Shown here: piece by piece, positions 41,509-50,327 of the stretch | How positions within the stretch are numbered: position 1 is the stretch's first letter | How the letters are laid out: each line of letters opens with the position of its first letter | Assembly (NCBI RefSeq): GCF_024612015.1 | Contig: NZ_CP102512.1 | Coordinates: 7,440,001 to 7,504,000, forward strand | Direction: 5' to 3' | Origin: Streptomyces sp. CA-210063 | GTDB lineage: Bacteria > Actinomycetota > Actinomycetes > Streptomycetales > Streptomycetaceae | DNA: 64,000 nt | Notes under the pieces: generated by a model | The model's database searches: none | Told to the model about the DNA's origin: nothing | Seen by the model: only the letters and a program-made list of their open reading frames with translations | Made by a program: the position numbers and the translations under genes

Positions 41509-42909
41509 ATGCCGCCCGCCCTCGCCCGCCTCCTCGGCGACAGCCGCGCCCTCGCCTCGCTCGCCGTGCCGCTGGCGCTCACCCAGCTCGCCCAGGTCGC
41601 CCTGACCACCACCGACACCGTCATGATGGGCCTGCTCGGCACCGAGGCCCTGGCGGCGGGCGGCCTCGCCATGGTGATCTTCAACCAGTTGCGCACGATG
41701 GGCGTCGGCATGGTCACCGCCGTCGGCAACCAGGTCGCGGCGGCCGACGCGCGGGCGGAATCCGCCGGGGTCTCCGAGGAGGCGCAGGAGGATGTCCGGG
41801 ACCTCGTCCGCGCCAGCCTCCTGCTGTCCACCCTCGCGGGCGTCGTCGGTGCCGTCCTGATGGTGCTCATCGGGCACGCCGTGATCCTGCTCGGCCAGGA
41901 CCCGGAGGTGGTCGACGCCGCGAAGCCCGTCCTCTACACGATGGCGCCCGGACTGATCCCCTGCCTGTGGTTCCAGGCGATACGGCAGTTCACCGTCGGC
42001 ATGCGCCGCCCCCAGGCCCTGCTGCGCATCACCCTCGCCTCGATCGCCGTCAACGTGGGCCTCAACTGGGCCTTCATCCACGGCACCTGGATCTTCCCCG
42101 AGCTGGGCCTGCCGGGCATCGGCCTGTCCACCAGCCTGGTGTACGCCCTGTCCTGCCTGGCCCTCTACTTCTCCGCCCGGCGCGACGCCCGGCTCGCCCC
42201 GGTGCTGTCCCTCAGTATCTGGAAGACCCGGCCCGCCACGCTGCGCAGGCTCACCGGCCTCGGCACGCCGATCGCCGCCACCTACGGCTCCGAGGCGGGC
42301 TTCTTCTTCGTCGTCGCGCTCTTCGCGGGCAGCTTCGGCACGTCGGCGCTGGCCGCGCACACCGCCGTCAACCAGCTCGTCTACATCGTCTTCCAGATAG
42401 CCGTCGGCCTCTCCCACGCCGCGTCCATCGGGGTCAGCCGTGAGCTGGCGCTGCACCACCTGGCCGCTGCCCAGCGCCTGAAGACCACGGCCCTGGCCTG
42501 TGCGGCGGCGGTGATGGCCGTGGTCGGGCTGGTGTACGTGACCCTGCCGGGCCTGGTCCTCGCCCCCTTCTTCGACAGCGGCGACGACAGGGCCGTGGAG
42601 ATCGCCACGCAGCTGCTGCTGGTCGCCGCCGTACTGCAGTTCTTCGACTGCACCCAGAACATCGGCGTCGGTCTCCTGCGCGGCCTCGACGACACCAAGG
42701 GCGGCTTCCGGGTCACCCTCGTCGGCTACTGGCTCGTGGGCCTGCCCGCCGCAGTCCTTCTCGGCCTCGCCACCGGGCTGGACACCCTCGGCATCTGGCT
42801 CGGCCTCCTCACCGGCCTCGCCACCACCGCCGTACTCCTCCTGCGCCGCTTCAACCGAGGCCTCGACCGGCTGCCCCGGGCGACGGAACCGGCGCCGTCC
42901 CAGGCCTGA
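41509..42909 (+). CDS. MATE-family multidrug/metabolite exporter
   Basis: 466 residues, twelve predicted helices, from ATG 41509 (AGGAACGGAACCG before it). Start LAVPLALTQLAQVALTTTDTVMMGLLG and the internal repeat GTPIAATYGSEAGFFFVVALFAGSFG are MATE signatures. Co-directional, 40 bp after the SbnA-like gene, so it is the likely exporter of the operon product. A Glu/Ala-rich loop (about residues 83-100) is unusual but located in a cytoplasmic turn. Confidence 0.9.
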   Translation: MPPALARLLGDSRALASLAVPLALTQLAQVALTTTDTVMMGLLGTEALAAGGLAMVIFNQLRTMGVGMVTAVGNQVAAADARAESAGVSEEAQEDVRDLVRASLLLSTLAGVVGAVLMVLIGHAVILLGQDPEVVDAAKPVLYTMAPGLIPCLWFQAIRQFTVGMRRPQALLRITLASIAVNVGLNWAFIHGTWIFPELGLPGIGLSTSLVYALSCLALYFSARRDARLAPVLSLSIWKTRPATLRRLTGLGTPIAATYGSEAGFFFVVALFAGSFGTSALAAHTAVNQLVYIVFQIAVGLSHAASIGVSRELALHHLAAAQRLKTTALACAAAVMAVVGLVYVTLPGLVLAPFFDSGDDRAVEIATQLLLVAAVLQFFDCTQNIGVGLLRGLDDTKGGFRVTLVGYWLVGLPAAVLLGLATGLDTLGIWLGLLTGLATTAVLLLRRFNRGLDRLPRATEPAPSQA

Positions 42910-42964
42910 TGCTCCGCTCGGTTCGGCCGGCGGACCACCCGCCGGCCGTCCGCCGCCCTACGTC

Positions 42965-43411
42965 TTACGCGTCCAGCATCCGCCGCAGCAGATTCCGCAA
43001 CGACTCCCGCTCGGCCGCGCTCAACCCGGCCAGCGGCTCCCGGGCGAAGCCCAGGGAATCCCGCAGGCTGCGAGCCACCCGCCGCCCCTCCTGCGTCGCC
43101 GCGGCCAGCTTCACCCGTCGGTCGTTGGGGTCGGGTCGCCGCTCGACCAGCCCCCGCCCCTCCAGCCGGTCCACGATCCCCGTCACGTTCGACGGTTCGC
43201 AGCGGAGTTTCTGGGCGAGGCGGCGCATGGGGAGCGGTTCCAGGGACAGAAGACCGAGGAGGCGGGCTTGGGCCCCGGTGAGGGAGTGTTCCGCGGCGGC
43301 GTCCTCGTACTCCTCGTGGTAGCGGGCCACGACCGTACCGATGAGCTCGACGACCTCAAGGGTCAGCGAGTCGACGCGGGGGGTCGGGACGGTCGTCTTC
43401 TCCATGGCCAT
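42965..43411 (-). CDS. MarR-family transcriptional regulator
   Basis: 148 residues from ATG 43411 (ATG 43405 also possible). Winged helix-turn-helix: LTGAQARLLGLLSLEPLPMRRLAQKLRCEPSNVTGIVDRLEGRGLVERRPDPNDRRV. Divergent from the reductase gene at 43524, whose expression it probably represses through the AT-rich inverted repeat in the 112-bp gap. Convergent with the MATE gene. Confidence 0.9.
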   Translation of the reverse strand: MAMEKTTVPTPRVDSLTLEVVELIGTVVARYHEEYEDAAAEHSLTGAQARLLGLLSLEPLPMRRLAQKLRCEPSNVTGIVDRLEGRGLVERRPDPNDRRVKLAAATQEGRRVARSLRDSLGFAREPLAGLSAAERESLRNLLRRMLDA

Positions 43412-43432
43412 GGGCTCCAGACTACCTCTTTA

Positions 43433-43455
43433 CTTGACAACATGAAATATTCAAG
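43433..43455. promoter_or_regulatory. Probable MarR operator
   Basis: CTTGA and TCAAG arms 13 bases apart (43433-43455), within an AT-rich stretch between the divergent MarR and reductase genes. An outer pair CTACCT (43422) and AGGTAG (43470) with ACAAC/GTTGT adds symmetry. TTGACA at 43435-43440 could also be the -35 of the reductase promoter. Confidence 0.55.
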
Positions 43456-43523
43456 CGCATGGTTGTTTCAGGTAGTGAAGTAACCGCACGGTATGTACGA
43501 ACGCACCCGCAGGAAGGCCCCCC

Positions 43524-44546
43524 ATGTCCGACACCCCCGCCCTCCCCGCCACCAGCCGCGAATGGCACCTGCTGAGCCGCCCCGTCGGCTGGCCCAAGGA
43601 CGAGGACTTCGCCCTGGTCGAGGCGGAGATCCGGCAGCCCGGCACGGGTGAGGTCCTCGTACGGAACAAGTACCTCTCCGTGGACCCGTACATGCGTGGC
43701 CGCATGAGCGACGCGAAGTCGTACGTCGCCCCGTTCGAGCTGGGCAAGGTCATGCAGGGTGGTGCCGTGGGCGAGGTCGTGGCCTCCGGGGCCGAGGGCA
43801 TAGCCGTCGGTGACCACGTGCTGCACTTCGGCGGCTGGCGCGAGTACGCGACCTTCGACGCCAAGCAGGCCGTGAAGGTGGACCCGGACGCGGCGCCGCT
43901 CTCCGCCTACCTCGGCGTCCTCGGCATGACCGGTCTCACCGCCTACGCGGGCCTGCTGCGGGTCGGCGCCTTCAAGGAGGGCGACGCGGTGTTCGTGTCC
44001 GGCGCCGCCGGCGCCGTCGGCAGCCAGGTCGGCCAGATCGCCAAGCTGAAGGGCGCCTCCCGTGTCATCGGCTCCGCCGGCTCCGACGAGAAGGTCAAGC
44101 TGCTCGTCGAGGAGTACGGCTTCGACGCCGCCTTCAACTACAAGAACGGCCCGGTCTGGGAGCAGCTCAAGGAGGCCGCCCCGGACGGCATCGACGTCTA
44201 CTTCGACAACGTCGGCGGCGAGCACCTGGAGGCCGCGATCGGCGCGCTCAACCTGCGCGGCCGGGCCGTGATCTGCGGCATGATCTCCCAGTACAACGCG
44301 ACCGAGCCGACCCCCGGCCCGCGCAACATGGTCAAGATCCTGCAGAACCGCCTCCGCGTCGAGGGCGTCCTCGTCGGCGACCACTACGACCTCCAGCCCC
44401 AGTTCGTCCAGGACATCGGCCCCTGGGTCGCCTCGGGCGAACTCAAGTACCGCGAGACGGTCGTCGAGGGCATCGAGAACAACCTCGAAGCCTTCCTCGG
44501 CGTCCTGCGCGGCGACAACACCGGCAAGATGATCGTCAAGCTCTGA
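43524..44546 (+). CDS. NADP-dependent oxidoreductase (leukotriene/curcumin reductase type)
   Basis: 340 residues, zinc-free medium-chain reductase. SREWHLLSRPVGWPKDEDF at the start, LSVDPYMRGRM, Rossmann loop VFVSGAAGAVGSQVGQIAKLKG, YFDNVGGEHLEAAI, GMISQYNATEPTPGPRNM. Members reduce alkenals, enones or leukotriene-like molecules with NADPH and often answer to electrophile stress, which suits control by the divergent MarR regulator. Terminator follows. Confidence 0.93.
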   Translation: MSDTPALPATSREWHLLSRPVGWPKDEDFALVEAEIRQPGTGEVLVRNKYLSVDPYMRGRMSDAKSYVAPFELGKVMQGGAVGEVVASGAEGIAVGDHVLHFGGWREYATFDAKQAVKVDPDAAPLSAYLGVLGMTGLTAYAGLLRVGAFKEGDAVFVSGAAGAVGSQVGQIAKLKGASRVIGSAGSDEKVKLLVEEYGFDAAFNYKNGPVWEQLKEAAPDGIDVYFDNVGGEHLEAAIGALNLRGRAVICGMISQYNATEPTPGPRNMVKILQNRLRVEGVLVGDHYDLQPQFVQDIGPWVASGELKYRETVVEGIENNLEAFLGVLRGDNTGKMIVKL

Positions 44547-44602
44547 AGAAGCTCGCGCGGCAGAACCCGTGACGCTTGTATGACTCAGTCGTTGCACACG
44601 CC

Positions 44603-44637
44603 GGAGTCCGCACCCCTGGACGTGGGGTGCGGACTCC
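44603..44637. terminator. Bidirectional terminator
   Basis: GGAGTCCGCACCCC (44603-44616) pairs perfectly with GGGGTGCGGACTCC (44624-44637), 7-base loop, between the convergent reductase and beta-lactamase-fold genes. Confidence 0.92.
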
Positions 44638-44660
44638 GCCATGTGTGCGGACGTACGGCC

Positions 44661-45839
44661 TCAGCCGGCCGACGCCGCCGTGTGCACCGCCCGCACCAGC
44701 TGCGCGTTCTCCGGCGCCGCCCCACCCGGGAAGGCCATCCGGCGGCGGGTGTAGCCGTATGCCAGGCCGCTGCGGGGGTCGGCGAAGGCCTGGGAGCCGC
44801 CCGCGCCGCTGTGGCCGAAGGCGCCGGCGCCCAGGAAGGGGTAGAGGTTCTCGCCGGTGGCCTGGAAGCCGAGGCCATACGCCCTGGGGGCGCGGGCCAC
44901 GAGGTCGAAGCCGAGGGAGTGGATCTGGCCCACCTCGGCGATGGTGTCGGGCTTCAGTAGCGGAGGTCGGCCGTCCACCGTGCTGATGGCCGCCGCGTAC
45001 ATGCCGGCGAGGCCGCGTGCGGAGGCGATGCCGCCCGCCGAGGCCTGGCCGCTCGCCCGGACGGCGGGGGAGTTGGGGAAGTCGGTCAGCTCGCCCGGGT
45101 CCGGCACCTGGCTGTTGAACGCGATCGAGGACAGCGTGTGCGGTCCGCGTGGCACCGCGTCCAGTTCGGCCTGCTGGGCGGGTGTCGGGACCATCGGCAG
45201 GACGGTACGGAAACGGGGCTCGTGCCCGGGCGGCAGCCCCAGGAAGAAGTCGAGGCCGTACGGGGCACGGACCCGCTCCTCGTACACCTCCGGGAGCGTG
45301 CGGCCCGTCGCGCGCCGTACGACCTCTCCGGTGAGCGCCCCGATGACGAGCGCGTGGTAGCCGAAGGCGCTGCCCGGGCGCCAGAAGGGGCGCTGGACGG
45401 CGAGGCGTTCGGCGATGACGCGATCGTCCGCCAGCTCCTCGTCCGTGAACCCGGCGTCGATGCCGATGAGCCCCGCCCGGTGCGTGATCAGTTCCCGCAG
45501 GGTCACCGAACCCTTGCCCTCGGCCGCGAACTCCGGCCAGTAGTGGGCGACTTCACGGTCCAGCTTCAGCACACCGTCCTGGACGAGGAGCGCGACGACG
45601 AGATGGGCGGCCCCCTTGGTGGAGGAGAACACGCCGTGCAGCGAGTCACCGCCCGCCGCCGCGTCCGCCTCGGGGGCCGCCCACAGGTCGACGACCCGCC
45701 GCCCGTGCACATACGCGGTCAACTGCCCCTCGTAATCGGCCCGTTCGGTGGCCACGAACGCGGCGAACTCCTCGCGCACCGCCTCGAAGCCGTCGGCGAC
45801 CGTGCCGTGGACGGTGACCGTCCCTGTCTGCTGTGTCAT
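44661..45839 (-). CDS. Serine hydrolase of the class C beta-lactamase fold (EstB-like)
   Basis: 392 residues. Active-site SxxK is FSSTKGA, the Tyr motif is FGYHAL (Y-x-A instead of Y-x-N), and the third motif is FGHSGAGG. The layout matches carboxylesterases such as EstB rather than true beta-lactamases. No signal peptide, so cytoplasmic. ATG 45839; no strong binding site. 38 bp downstream of nothing obvious; the M14 peptidase gene ends 38 bp upstream, so the pair may be co-transcribed. Confidence 0.85.
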   Translation of the reverse strand: MTQQTGTVTVHGTVADGFEAVREEFAAFVATERADYEGQLTAYVHGRRVVDLWAAPEADAAAGGDSLHGVFSSTKGAAHLVVALLVQDGVLKLDREVAHYWPEFAAEGKGSVTLRELITHRAGLIGIDAGFTDEELADDRVIAERLAVQRPFWRPGSAFGYHALVIGALTGEVVRRATGRTLPEVYEERVRAPYGLDFFLGLPPGHEPRFRTVLPMVPTPAQQAELDAVPRGPHTLSSIAFNSQVPDPGELTDFPNSPAVRASGQASAGGIASARGLAGMYAAAISTVDGRPPLLKPDTIAEVGQIHSLGFDLVARAPRAYGLGFQATGENLYPFLGAGAFGHSGAGGSQAFADPRSGLAYGYTRRRMAFPGGAAPENAQLVRAVHTAASAG

Positions 45840-45877
45840 CGCGCTCCCGCCTGAATGATCGACCGATGATGAGTGGG

Positions 45878-48427
45878 TCAGGACACCGTCAGCAACGCCC
45901 GCCCCACCTGCGGGAATTCTCCCTTCGGGTGGTCACGGAAGAGCGGTTCCGTGCCGAAGAGGACAGCGTTCGGGCCGCTGACGACGGACGGCCGGCCCGC
46001 CGCCGCTGCCGGGCCGCCGGCGCCGTCCTCCCGTGGCCGCCAGTGCCCGGAGACGAGCGGGTTTCCGGTGCCGTACGACTGCTCGACGGTGACGCCGGGG
46101 CCGAGGTCGGTGAACCAGACGGGCGCGTAGACGAAGCTGTGGTCCGGTGCGCCACCTGTCACCGGGCCGCCCGAATTCACCACGCGGACCACGCCGTTGG
46201 CGTCCCCGTTGCCCGCCACCGCTGTCGCCTTCAGCTGCCCGGTGGCCGTGGTGAGCGCGGCGCCGGTCGCGCCCCGGCCGACCAGCCCGTGGCCGCCGAG
46301 GAAGTCGGCGAGGGCCGTACGGGCGGACGCGTTCAGACCGCCGTACGACAGCCCGGACGACACGAAGAGCACATCGGCCCTCGACCAGTCGAAGCCCGCG
46401 TTGAGGACCGCCGTCGACACCGGGACGACGTCGAAGTTCATCTCGCGGAGTGCGAACAGCTCGCCCGCCGTGACGGCCGCGGCGACGCGGACCGGGTGGA
46501 GGGGGATGCCCTTGACGGTCCTGGTCGCGTCGAAGGCCACGTCGTACGACCTCGCGAGCGCCTCGGCCTGCCGTCGCGCCGAGGACGGGACGAGCGCGCT
46601 GCCGTCGGCCGCCTGACGTACCGAAATCCCGTCCTGGAGAAGGGAGTTGAGGGCGGCGATCTCCTGCGGGGAGTCCAGGCGCAGGCGCAGATCGCCGCGC
46701 GGGGCCACGTATCCGACGCGGGCCGCCGCCTTCACCGGGCGTGCGGAGACGGCCGACAGCCGGCCGCTCTCGACGCCCACCACACTCGCCCCCCACAGCC
46801 GGCCCAGGCTCCAGCCGGAGATGTCGTACATCACCGAGACCTTGTCGCTGATGTCCCGCCCGTCGGCCAGCAGGACGTTGGCCAGCCCACGCTTGGGCTG
46901 GCGCATGTCGACGACGTACGAGCCCTTCGCGTACGACCGGCCGCCGAGCCGGAAGGAGTGGGTGGCGCGGGTGACGCGTACGTCGTTGGCGAGCAGGTGG
47001 TCGACGAGGCGGGCGGCGGCCGTGGCGGACCGCTGGGCGGTGCCCGCCGGGATGACGTAGGCGCGCGGGAACTTCGTCGTGTAGACGTCCTCGGGGCCGA
47101 TGCCGGGCACGCCGGGCACGGTCTCCTCGGAGACGGGGACCTGGGCGGCGCCCGTGGCACCGCGCCGGAAGACCTCGATCTGGTCGGCGATCAGGGAGGT
47201 CCGCCTCTCCCGCACGAAGTCGAGCGTCGCGCGCAGGGCCGCGCCCGCCACGTCCACGTTGATCGCGGAGCGGCGACGGAGTTCGGTGGCAGGCAGCGAC
47301 TCGTAGTCCGCGTTGTTGACGCGGAGCGGGATCTCCACGGTGTGCGCGGCGACCGTGCCGTGGAAGGCCGCGTACTGCGGGGTGAAGATCGGCGGCCAGT
47401 CGTCCCAGCCCTCCTCCGCGTCGCGGAACGGGATCTGGGCCGGGTCGACGCCGTCCTTCCCGGGTGTGTAACCGAGGCCGTTGACGGCGGACTCCATGCC
47501 GAGGGCGTTGGCGTAGGTGTTCTTGAGGAAGAGGTCGTACTCGTAGTTCTCGCCGTGCGGGGGAGTGGTCGGCTCGATGAGCGTGCCGTTGACGTACCCG
47601 TGCAGGTCGAGCATCACGGCCGGCTGTTTGTCGATCTGGATCTGGCGCATCACCCGCACCTCGGGCTGGGAGGCGGTGACGAAGTCCCGGTTCATGTCGA
47701 AGCCGCCTGCGTTCGTGCGGGTGCCCGCGATACGGCCGTCCGGGTTGGCGGTGATGTTGAAGTACAGGCGGGAGTGGGCGAGGAGGTCCCTCGTCTTCGT
47801 GTCACTCGCCGTCGCGAGGCGCTCGATGAGCTTCAGGGACGCGTCCGTGCCCTCCCACTCGTTGCCGTGGATGTTGTTGTTGAAGAAGACGGGCGTCTTG
47901 TACGACTTCTTGACCGCCGGGTCCTTGGCGGCCGACCCCGGTGCGGATTCGATGAGTTCGCGCATCCTCGCCTGGCTACGGGCCTGGCGTGCGGTCTCCG
48001 GGGCGGTCACGGTGACGAGGTAGAGCCGGTGGCCGCCGGCCGAGCGTCCGGCGACCTCGACGCTCACCCGGTCGCCGAGCCCCTGGAGGGCGTTCAGCTT
48101 CGGGGCGATGGCGTGGTACGGGGTGAGGCCGAGCTTGATGGACTTGTCGGCCGGGTTCTCGGGATCGGGGGAGAGGATCTGCTCGCGGGGATAACCGCGG
48201 CTGGAACCGGCCGTGTCGGCGAGGTCGGTGACCGGCGCCGTGAGGCCCCGCCGGGCCGCGCCCGCCGGGGCCTTGGCGGCGCCCTGCGGCAGCGCGGAGC
48301 CCTCGCGGACGGTGGGCTTCGGGTCGGCGCCCGCGGGGTGCGGGGCGATCAGGAGCGACCCTGTGGTGACAGTGACGGCGGCAACGCTGAACAGTGCGGA
48401 TCTCGGGCCGGGTCTCGGCGGACGCAC
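45878..48427 (-). CDS. Secreted M14-family zinc carboxypeptidase, large
   Basis: 849 residues from GTG 48427, after AGGAGGTAGC; in-frame starts further up are less likely. Signal peptide VRPPRPGPRSALFSVAAVTV to about residue 33. M14 domain (about 100-430): zinc ligands His and Glu in NNIHGNEWEG, second-half His in VMLDLHGYVNG, NPDGR and NMNRD-like FDMNRDF, and the general base Glu in HTVEIPLRVNN. The C-terminal ~400 residues are a flavodoxin-like or lipase-like module of unknown role seen in Streptomyces members. Degrades peptides outside the cell. Confidence 0.88.
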   Translation of the reverse strand: MRPPRPGPRSALFSVAAVTVTTGSLLIAPHPAGADPKPTVREGSALPQGAAKAPAGAARRGLTAPVTDLADTAGSSRGYPREQILSPDPENPADKSIKLGLTPYHAIAPKLNALQGLGDRVSVEVAGRSAGGHRLYLVTVTAPETARQARSQARMRELIESAPGSAAKDPAVKKSYKTPVFFNNNIHGNEWEGTDASLKLIERLATASDTKTRDLLAHSRLYFNITANPDGRIAGTRTNAGGFDMNRDFVTASQPEVRVMRQIQIDKQPAVMLDLHGYVNGTLIEPTTPPHGENYEYDLFLKNTYANALGMESAVNGLGYTPGKDGVDPAQIPFRDAEEGWDDWPPIFTPQYAAFHGTVAAHTVEIPLRVNNADYESLPATELRRRSAINVDVAGAALRATLDFVRERRTSLIADQIEVFRRGATGAAQVPVSEETVPGVPGIGPEDVYTTKFPRAYVIPAGTAQRSATAAARLVDHLLANDVRVTRATHSFRLGGRSYAKGSYVVDMRQPKRGLANVLLADGRDISDKVSVMYDISGWSLGRLWGASVVGVESGRLSAVSARPVKAAARVGYVAPRGDLRLRLDSPQEIAALNSLLQDGISVRQAADGSALVPSSARRQAEALARSYDVAFDATRTVKGIPLHPVRVAAAVTAGELFALREMNFDVVPVSTAVLNAGFDWSRADVLFVSSGLSYGGLNASARTALADFLGGHGLVGRGATGAALTTATGQLKATAVAGNGDANGVVRVVNSGGPVTGGAPDHSFVYAPVWFTDLGPGVTVEQSYGTGNPLVSGHWRPREDGAGGPAAAAGRPSVVSGPNAVLFGTEPLFRDHPKGEFPQVGRALLTVS

Positions 48428-48838
48428 GCTACCTCCTGGAGTGGGGTTCCTCGGACGTGCCGGTGCGGGTGTGTCAACCACGGGAGGTCAACCACAGGTG
48501 GTCTACCTGTTCGACTCCCGGGCAACAAGAGGGCACAGCCATCACCCGTGCCTCGAACGGCACTTCTTCGGGCGCCGGAGAGGGCATGCTGAACGCGGTA
48601 CCGGCTCGGGCTCGGCCGTCGGCCTGCCCTTCGGCGGCCTTCGGCTCAGACTTCGACTCGGCGCCGGGTCTCGCTTCGGCTCGGCGTCGGGTCTTGGCTT
48701 GGGCTCGACCCGGGCTCGGCTTCGGCTGGACCTGGCCTCGGCTTCGGCTCGACCCGGGCTCGGCTTCGGCTCGACCCGGGCTCGGCTTCGGTACCGCCCG
48801 GTACGAGGTGAGGCTTCGCGCAAGGCGAGGAGGACCCA
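48428..48838. other. Divergent intergenic stretch with a CGGCTTCGGCTCG-type tandem repeat
   Basis: In this 411-bp gap a 22-bp unit (GACCCGGGCTCGGCTTCGGC plus TC) occurs three times, with shorter related words, over about 48660-48795. No credible gene. The promoter of the peptidase gene must lie in the first ~150 bp and that of the gene at 48839 near or within the repeat. Confidence 0.7.
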
Positions 48839-49442
48839 TGGCCCCGATCCCGTCGCTGATTCCGTCCCTGCCCGGCAGGGACGACCTGGTGCGGATGGCG
48901 CGCACCACGACCGACATCACCGGCCAGCTCCTGGACACGGCCGGGAACATCACCAGGATCGCCGTCAACACCCTTGATCCACGCGACGGTTCGGGCACCG
49001 AGATGCTGCGCGTACTGCGCCGGACCACGGCCGAGCTGGCCGACGCGAGCGCGTCGCCGCAGGCCCAGGAGGCCTTCTACCGCATCGTGGAGACCCTGAC
49101 CCGGCTGGCACCACCGGCGCGCCCCTCGCCGTCCACCCCGTCAGCGAACCGGCTCAGGCCCTCCTCGCCGCCATCGGCGACAGCCTGCTGCCGGTCCTCG
49201 ACGCGGTCGAACCGGCGGTCGAGGAGGCCGTGGTGGTCCTCGGCGAGCTGGTGGAGGCGAGCTCCCCGCTGCTCCCCGCGGCGGCGGGCCTCGCCGCGGG
49301 CACCCTGCTGGTCCTGACCCCCGTCCTCCACGCCGCCGCCGAGGTCCTGCGCGACTCGACCCCCGAACTCCGCCGTATCGCCGACGCGTTGACCGCCGCG
49401 CTCGCCCCGCTGATACCGTCCCTGTGGACTGAGCGGAAGTGA
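48839..49442 (+). pseudogene. Hypothetical helical protein gene with a frameshift
   Basis: From ATG 48839 (GGAGG at 48828-48832) the frame encodes ordered helical sequence (MAPIPSLIPSLPGRDDLVRM, TTDITGQLLDTAGNITRIAV, FYRIVETLTRLA) to about 49110. There coding quality jumps to the -1 frame, GTTGAPLAVHPVSEPAQ and then LLAAIGDSLLPVLDAVEPAV and on to WTERK, stop at 49440-49442. The original frame continues as low-quality Arg/Ser sequence to 49317. One missing base near 49107-49116 would explain it. No family recognised; the whole would be about 200 residues, possibly a phasin-like amphipathic protein. Confidence 0.55.
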
Positions 49443-49606
49443 GCCCGATCAGCCGCGCGCCCCGAACGGTCTTGGGCGCACTGGTCCCCGGCGTACTCGA
49501 CCCCGGGGCGGTGACACGCATCCTGTGCGTGGTCCGGGCCCGGGAGGCCAGTTCCCTGCGCGACCTGGCCAAACAGGTACAGCCAGAGGCGACGGGGAGG
49601 CCCTGA
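49439..49606 (+). CDS. Small coupled protein, unknown
   Basis: 55 residues from GTG 49439, overlapping the stop of the previous gene (GTGA). Sequence VSPISRAPRTVLGALVPGVL then ITR/LCVV-like and a helical end (SSLRDLAKQVQPEATGRP). Codon use is GC3-rich and the start is coupled, which supports a real gene, but it is short and has no recognised family. Confidence 0.45.
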   Translation: MSPISRAPRTVLGALVPGVLDPGAVTRILCVVRAREASSLRDLAKQVQPEATGRP

Positions 49607-49792
49607 ACCATCACACCGGTGGAACAGGGGCCCCGCACGCTGACGCCTACCTCGCGTCCCAGATCGCACAATCACGCTAACCCAAACGGCCCAGGGCAGC
49701 GCTAGCCTGGAAGCCGACCATCACACGATCGAGCTAATTCGACCTCGTATGCACTCCTTGACGAGCAGTTACCATCCCCCCAGGTCGGGAAG

Positions 49793-50224
49793 ATGACCAC
49801 CGAGGCCCACCACGTCGATCACGAACTCGTCCAGGCCGCGGCGCAGGTCGCCCGCACCCGGTGCCGGGGCGACAACCACACCATGGCGGCCGCGGCCCGC
49901 GCTCGGGACGGTCGGATCGTCACGGCGGTGAACGCCTACCACTTCACCGGAGGCCCCTGCGCCGAGCTGGTCCTCATCGGCACGGCAGCAGCCCAGGGGA
50001 TCTACGAGCTGGACACGATCGTCGCCGTGGGCGACCGCGACCGGGGCGTCGTCCCGCCGTGCGGCCGGTGCCGTCAGGTCCTTCTCGACTACTTCCCCGC
50101 CCTCAAGGTCATCGTCGGCCAAGGCCAAGGCCAAGGCGAAGACGACCGCGTCCGAGCCGTCCCCATCGCCGACCTGCTGCCCGAAAGCTACGTCTGGGCC
50201 GACCACCAGCTCGACGCCGAGTAG
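49793..50224 (+). CDS. Cytidine deaminase family, blasticidin-S-deaminase-like
   Basis: 143 residues. The zinc site is GGPCAELVLIG and PPCGRCRQVLLDYF. Ordinary bacterial cytidine deaminases have HAE or CAE followed by PCGxCRQ; the short tetrameric form with TGGPCAE resembles blasticidin S deaminase. It should deaminate cytidine or a cytosine nucleoside. A 6-bp DNA repeat (GGCCAA, 50118-50137) inserts GQGQGQGQ before the C-terminal strand. Solitary gene with a weak binding site. Confidence 0.85.
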   Translation: MTTEAHHVDHELVQAAAQVARTRCRGDNHTMAAAARARDGRIVTAVNAYHFTGGPCAELVLIGTAAAQGIYELDTIVAVGDRDRGVVPPCGRCRQVLLDYFPALKVIVGQGQGQGEDDRVRAVPIADLLPESYVWADHQLDAE

Positions 50225-50234
50225 TCCGCGACTC

Positions 50235-50270
50235 GGTACGACCGGTACGACCGGTACGACCGGCACGACC
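50235..50270. repeat. Four tandem copies of GGTACGACC
   Basis: Units at 50235, 50244, 50253 and 50262 (the last GGCACGACC), directly after the deaminase stop and 58 bp before the kinase-like gene. Confidence 0.9.
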
Positions 50271-50327
50271 CGCCCCCGCCGGCCGAAGCGGACCACCAAG
50301 GCCGCCCCCACGTGCTACGCATCAGCG

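Noticed and set aside
30287..42909. Staphyloferrin B, opine metallophore or NRPS siderophore cluster
   Set aside because: Only the SbnA, SbnB and SbnH-type functions are present; NIS synthetases, nicotianamine-synthase-like and opine dehydrogenase genes and NRPS modules are all absent.
44661..45839. Antibiotic-resistance beta-lactamase
   Set aside because: The Tyr motif is Y-x-A rather than Y-x-N, there is no signal peptide, and the layout fits EstB-type esterases.
45833..48592. A 919-codon open frame on the plus strand opposite the M14 carboxypeptidase
   Set aside because: It is an antisense reading of a high-GC gene: Arg/Gly/Val-rich, no motifs, and the minus-strand frame carries signal peptide and zinc motifs.
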